Positions 59,383-64,000 of a DNA stretch of 64,000 nt are shown in pieces (positions within the stretch are counted from its first letter, which is position 1; every line of letters starts with the position of its first letter). This DNA is from Piper betle (Eukaryota > Streptophyta > Magnoliopsida > Piperales > Piperaceae). The notes under the pieces are model-generated. The model was given only the letters and a program-made list of their open reading frames with translations. It was not told the origin of the DNA and ran no database searches. The position numbers and the translations under genes are program-made. The stretch spans positions 1 to 64,000 of the forward strand of contig JAURVB010013824.1 in the NCBI GenBank assembly GCA_033002965.1, written 5' to 3'.

Positions 59383-60525
59383 GTATAGAGAAATCAGTCT
59401 TCAATGGATAGTCAAGAAAGAGTAGAGGGGAGTTTATTAATCAGTTTTTCTTTTAATATAAAGGATATATATTAATTAACGAGGCTTTAAACTAGAACCT
59501 TTTGGAGATTATTTTCTAAACTCTGCCCAGTGGAAAAAAATGAGCATAAATGTCACAAAACATATATTTTATTGCCTTGAACTAACTTTGATTAAAGCAA
59601 ATAAAATTTAAGCCGACCTCTATTTTTTACACCTTGGTTGAATCATAACGGGTTTCCACCTGGGTTGTCGACATAAACTCTTTTTTTTAAGCTAAAGCTC
59701 GCATTCAGCCACTCTCGTTTATTCTATTTTTTTCAAATAAAAATTGGTGTCCCTCAAAAATAAAATTAAAGAAAATGATGTCAAAAGTAAATTTATATAT
59801 TTAAAAAGAAAAATTAACAACTCGAGGGAGGGGGGGAGCAATATCCCCTCCACTTTGTTTTCTTAAAATTTTGGCGACCCACAAAAAATTTTAAGATCCG
59901 ATTAATCAATCTAGTACTAGGCTACAAAATCCTTATGTCAAAGTTTGGCTGGTTGATTTTGATCTAAATTTGATGTACAGAAAGAAAATAAAATATCGGA
60001 CAAATACTTCAATCACAAGTCCTCAAAGTTGATCATGAAGAATAGGTTTGGGATCACTCGTACAATTAAGATTTCACAAAGAGTTGGCGTATGAATCAGG
60101 GAATTCCTATCCAGTCTTTGGTGTTGATCACACTTCGGCCCCGTCGTGGGCTGATTGCTGTAAATGGTTATCCAATTTATTAATTTACTAACCGTCTAAA
60201 TTAAATTAAACAAAAATAGTAAAAACCTTATTCACTATATAAGAAAATTGGTAAAATTTTTTGTTAATTTAGCCTAGCTGACATTGAATATAAATGATAA
60301 TGGTAGAAAATTCTACAATATTCGATTTAACAGAATATTATTTAAATATTTTATATACAATTGTTATTTTAAAAAATAATAATCAACAATTAGGCCATTT
60401 TGTTAAATGATTTTTTGGAAACGGTCTGTAAATTACTGACCTTTCATTTTTCTGCTTTTGAAGAAACTTTTTTAGCAGATTACAATGAAAGGCTTGACTA
60501 AATACTCATAAGCATATTTGAGAGT
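59383..60525. other. Intergenic upstream of copy 3
   Basis: AT-rich. No gene recognised. Confidence 0.4.
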
Positions 60526-61291
60526 TTGTGTGCGGAGATGCAAACGGTGGTTGGGCATGACACTCCAGCCGTCGGCGGGGGCCAAGACGTCCACTACGAG
60601 AAGAACATGGTGCGGCTGGCGGATCTTGTTTCCAAACCGAAGATCATCCTCTCAGCTTCAGCAGGTGAACAGAATGCATGGGAATCGATTAAATCCTCTA
60701 TACTCCAGCCCAACCACTCTAGCAGCATACTGAAATATCGTTCGCATATGCATGCGCCACCCACGTTAGTTGCTGCCTCCCACTTACCAGTTCAGCCACA
60801 AGCCATGCAAAGTTGTATGTCACAAGCCAGGCCATGTCATCTTTACTCTCACCCGACATGTATGTCCCACATGGCAATCATTCCACAAATCATCTTCTTC
60901 GTGGACAAGCACGTGTTCAACTCATCCGCGACAGCTTCGTACATCCTTGTATTGCACCTAGACTTGGGTATGCTAATCTTGCTGGCCGCCACCTTCCACA
61001 CCATTTATTTCTTCCCTCCGGCCACCCTTTTCAGATGTATTCCACGATTTGTGCACCACAGAGGATACGGGTGTCTCATTCACTGATGTGTTCACCAATG
61101 CCACGCTTATTATCCGTGTTATAGATAAGGGTGATGTTTATGACTACAATGATCCTTATTTTCATGTTCGTCGTGCGGATTCTTCTCGACTTGTATTGCA
61201 GAAAATTATTATTGACAATTGGATCAAAATTTATTGGAGTGATTGGATGAATCATATTTCTGCCTATTGCTATTATGCTCTCAATAAGTAG
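60526..61291 (+). other. Unrecognised open segments, possible retroelement debris
   Basis: A 186-codon frame (60526-61086) starts in GC-rich sequence (QTVVGHDTPAVGGGQDVHYE, NMVRLADLVSKPKIILSAS). A second frame (61049-61291) encodes TLIIRVIDKGDVYDYNDPYF. I recognise no family. The region may be the eroded end of a retroelement, since LTR-like sequence follows. Confidence 0.25.
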
Positions 61292-61399
61292 TATGGTGTT
61301 TATTGGTCTATGCTCTTCTAATACGAGGATGCGGCAGATTTTAATACTTGCCGTGTTGCAATTAATTAAGTTTTGTTCAAATTATATAATTTATTTCTC

Positions 61400-62461
61400 C
61401 GTCACACTATTTCCCTTCAAAATTTGAGGACAAGTTCTTTTACAACCTGTTGAGTCTGATGCAAAGTACTTATTTAATTTATTATTTTATGAATTTATGT
61501 AATTTTTTTATTCTAAGGATATATTTATAATATTTTTATTTAAATAAATATGTTTTAGGTAATAATTAAATTAGGGTTTTTTATCTCTGTTATCAATAAA
61601 GCATAGCCGCCTATTGTATTGAATGATTATTAATGAAGTGATGAATTATTGGCTATGTGCTTTTCATCCATGCTATCTTCCTTTATTTTCTTAGATCCAA
61701 TTTTTCCTTTATTTAATTAGCCTTAATGTGTCCTCTATTAAATTAGTCATTTTTAATATTTCTCCCGTCCAATGCCGTGCGGCGACTGATTTGGCGGTGC
61801 ACAAAATCTGTAGCTAAACTAGCCTTAACCACCATGTCAGAGTACATTATGTGATTAAATTTTTGTTTTTCCTTTTGATTGAAAATATGAATAATATTAC
61901 TTTATTTTTAAAATAATCTTGCAAAAGACATCATTATTATTATTTTATTATTTTTCAAATTAAAAAGACAAATCTATTTACTACCTGCAATATATGTAGC
62001 ATTATAGCTAGCGTCCCGTGTATTTTTTATGTTCATATATAAGTTTTAAATATTATATTTAATATGGCTGGCCACCATCCCAGACGTCCTAAAGACATTA
62101 AGCCCTGATAGGATCTGGGTTCCGGCCTACCTGATTAATTATATCAATCACCTGTCATTGGCAACATCACAAGTATTACAAATTAGAAACGCCTATTTCA
62201 AAATAATATTATTAGAACAAGTGGACCTAGCACACAAGTTTCAAGTTTATACTATAGTGTTTACATTACGAGTAATAATGATCTTGATTAAGACCAAGCG
62301 CGAGTTAAAAACCTACCATGGAAAGATCACATGATTCGGCATTTCAATGGGCTCAGCCAGTGTGAGTCATGCAAGAAAATCGCACTAACCATTTTTCACA
62401 TGTACATTCCGTCAATACAAGCAGTTATTTCAGAAAAAATAGATACAAAACGTAGTGTCTC
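61400..62461. other. AT-rich intergenic, possible solo LTR at about 61448
   Basis: AAAATTTGAGGACAAGTTCT followed by TGTTGAGTCTGATG resembles the junction between a gypsy pol end and its 3' LTR. No second LTR or coding domain is visible, so this is weak. The rest is AT-rich sequence. Confidence 0.25.
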
Positions 62462-63210
62462 CTAACGAGGAGAAATTATGCTTACCGTCTCCTGATGTGT
62501 AGATAAACTGTTGTTAATACCTCCTTGTCCGGCACCTAAAGTATCAATTCTTGAACTTACAATGCATGAGAAGACCGGTATATTTGGTTCAGGAAAGTTT
62601 AAACCATCACCACCTAGCATGGAAACGACGGACGCCATAGTTGGTCGATCATTAGCGTCGTCTTGAACGCACATTAATCCCACTTTAATATATTTCAGAA
62701 CTTGTTGGGCATCCAATGATCCTAATTTGCATGCTTCATCCATCAGCTCCACGCCTTTGCCTTCTCTCCACCATGCCTACAGTAGAGCCCAGTATTTCAT
62801 CTTTTAAGAAACACTAGCCAAAACTAGCGCAGCGCCAAAATACAACTAATGGGTTTGAACTTCAAGATAACGTACGCTTCCGAGTAGGTACATTGACCGC
62901 TCGGAGTTGCAGTAGTACTCCGAGTCCGTGATCTTCTTCCCCAGGACAATTTCTATTACCAGCACGCCAAAACTGCAGACATCTGATTTTTCAGAGAAGT
63001 TACCGCCGAGTGCATATTAGGGTGCCATATATCCACTGTTTAAAAGGTTCCCATTGCAAAATATTGGAGAGATGCTAAATGTAACATAATCATGGGCAAT
63101 ATTACTGGCTTAACTGGAGTTCATGTGTATCATACTCACTATGTGCCAACAACTCTATTGGTATTTAGCTTTTGTCGCGTTGTCTCCAAAGATCTTGGCC
63201 ATGTGTTAAG
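62462..63210 (-). pseudogene. G-type lectin S-receptor-like kinase copy 4, 3' exons only
   Basis: Exon 7 (62462 to about 62776) is open and ends NSLSTHQETVSIISPR. Exon 6 (about 62880-63045) has a stop where the conserved glutamate of APEY should be. The end of exon 5 (about 63140-63205) is frameshifted before NTNRVVGT. Upstream of that the gene is cut by the LTR that starts at 63211. Remaining kinase exons and ectodomain, if they exist, lie beyond the retrotransposon outside the window. Confidence 0.85.
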
Positions 63211-63642
63211 TGTTGGATGTTGGACATAAATATATACGTGAATCAGGAATTGTGTCATATGTTATTATATAAGGTTGGCCTAAATTAAATTGATCTACTA
63301 AAGTGAAAGGTTATGGGCCATAAATTAAGGTGTGGAATTCAATGTGAAAAGTGTGGAATTCAATGTGTAGATACCTTTTCATATTTCTCTTTTCGTGATG
63401 GGTGAAAATGAATTTATGAAACTACAACTATAAATAAGGAGGTTATGGTCCCTGAATCAATAAGCAGTTTTCGTTCTGGTATCCCATTGTCCAGAATTCA
63501 GGTTTTAGAAAACTCTTCTTAGATTCAGAAGACCAATACCTAAGGTGGTCAAGACTCTAGTTTCTCTTATGGCTTCAGGTACGCTTCCGCTATCTAGTTT
63601 ATTTACTCGATGATTTGATATGAAATCTAATAAAGTCCAACA
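63211..63642 (+). repeat. LTR of element Y (432 bp)
   Basis: TG...CA ends. Homologous to 42717-43233 in reverse complement, including the motif GGCCTAAATTAAATTGATCT. Confidence 0.8.
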
Positions 63643-64000
63643 AGCGGCATCAGAGCCACCTTCATATTAAATCATTGAGTATTAGGTTTTAATTTATATT
63701 TAAATTATGGATTGGAACTATTCAGTTCTATTCCATTCAGATCTACAGATTCAGGATTAAGGAAAGTACAGGAAAATACAGTTACAAAAGGTTATAATTT
63801 CGGAAACTCCCACATAAAGTTATTTTTATAACCTTTTTTGTTCAGCCATAATTAATATTTTAAAATTTATTAAGGACTACAATATACTGCCAAAGTAGCC
63901 TCTTTTGTGGAAATTAATTTTTTAAATATTAAGATGGTTATGAGTATTTAATTCATGTGGATATTAATCGGCCCAAAGGAAGGTTAATATTTGACAGAAT
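63211..64000 (+). mobile_element. LTR retrotransposon Y, 5' end (same family as X, opposite strand)
   Basis: The LTR 63211-63642 begins TGTTGGATGTTGGAC and ends GTCCAACA. It is followed by a diverged primer-binding site (GGCATCAGAGC) and leader sequence that matches the reverse complement of 42130-42700, up to the window edge. No coding sequence is reached. It interrupts the kinase domain of receptor copy 4. Confidence 0.82.

Noticed and set aside
60526..60700. Possible chitinase-like fragment (LVSKPKIILSAS)
   Set aside because: Only a very short resemblance and no catalytic motif, so no function assigned.
60790..60900. Possible CCHC zinc knuckle (CHKPGH)
   Set aside because: The remaining cysteine spacing does not fit, and neighbouring residues do not resemble gag.

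Overview
This is a transposon-rich plant nuclear window, almost certainly from a eudicot. Evidence: GT-AG split genes with AT-rich introns, an L-type lectin receptor kinase, a cluster of S-locus (G-type lectin) receptor kinases, an RDM4/IWR1 gene, Ty1-copia elements and FAR1/MULE remnants. I cannot name the species. Only two long reading frames look intact: a copia polyprotein (150-4499, minus) and one L-type lectin receptor kinase (19743-21746, plus). Nearly everything else recognisable is a broken copy.

Layout. 1-5027: a young Ty1-copia element, minus strand, with LTRs identical over the 155 bp visible in both. 5028-15370 (unit A), 15371-about 23660 (unit B) and about 35360-40480 (unit C): three copies of a segment built around an RDM4-type gene (Iwr1 family, RNA polymerase nuclear import and RNA-directed DNA methylation). 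The copies decayed differently. A lost exons 2-7 yet keeps frame. B lost exons 6-10. C has all ten exons but one extra T in exon 7. A fourth, inverted scrap (32640-33305) carries intron 5 and the start of exon 6. Unit B keeps the receptor kinase. In unit A the matching kinase region is gone, and a truncated GC-rich repeat sits at the scar. A PAN/lectin relic follows RDM4 in A and C.

23.7-35.1 kb is a repeat field. It holds GC-rich, hairpin-bearing and TCGAG-rich modules that look like one dispersed non-autonomous family, one copy of which is flanked by an 11-bp direct repeat; an inverted-repeat foldback; a 37-bp satellite; a dead FAR1/MULE transposase; and a fragment of a nodulin-like MFS transporter. 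41.0-43.2 kb and 63.2 kb onward are two copies of a second retrotransposon family in opposite orientations. Each abuts a severed receptor kinase.

43.2-63.2 kb is a minus-strand tandem array of five G-type lectin S-receptor-like kinase copies. All are disrupted, three of them across the recognisable seven-exon structure. Read together, the window records segmental duplication of RDM4 plus a lectin kinase, a decaying receptor kinase cluster, and repeated transposon insertion.
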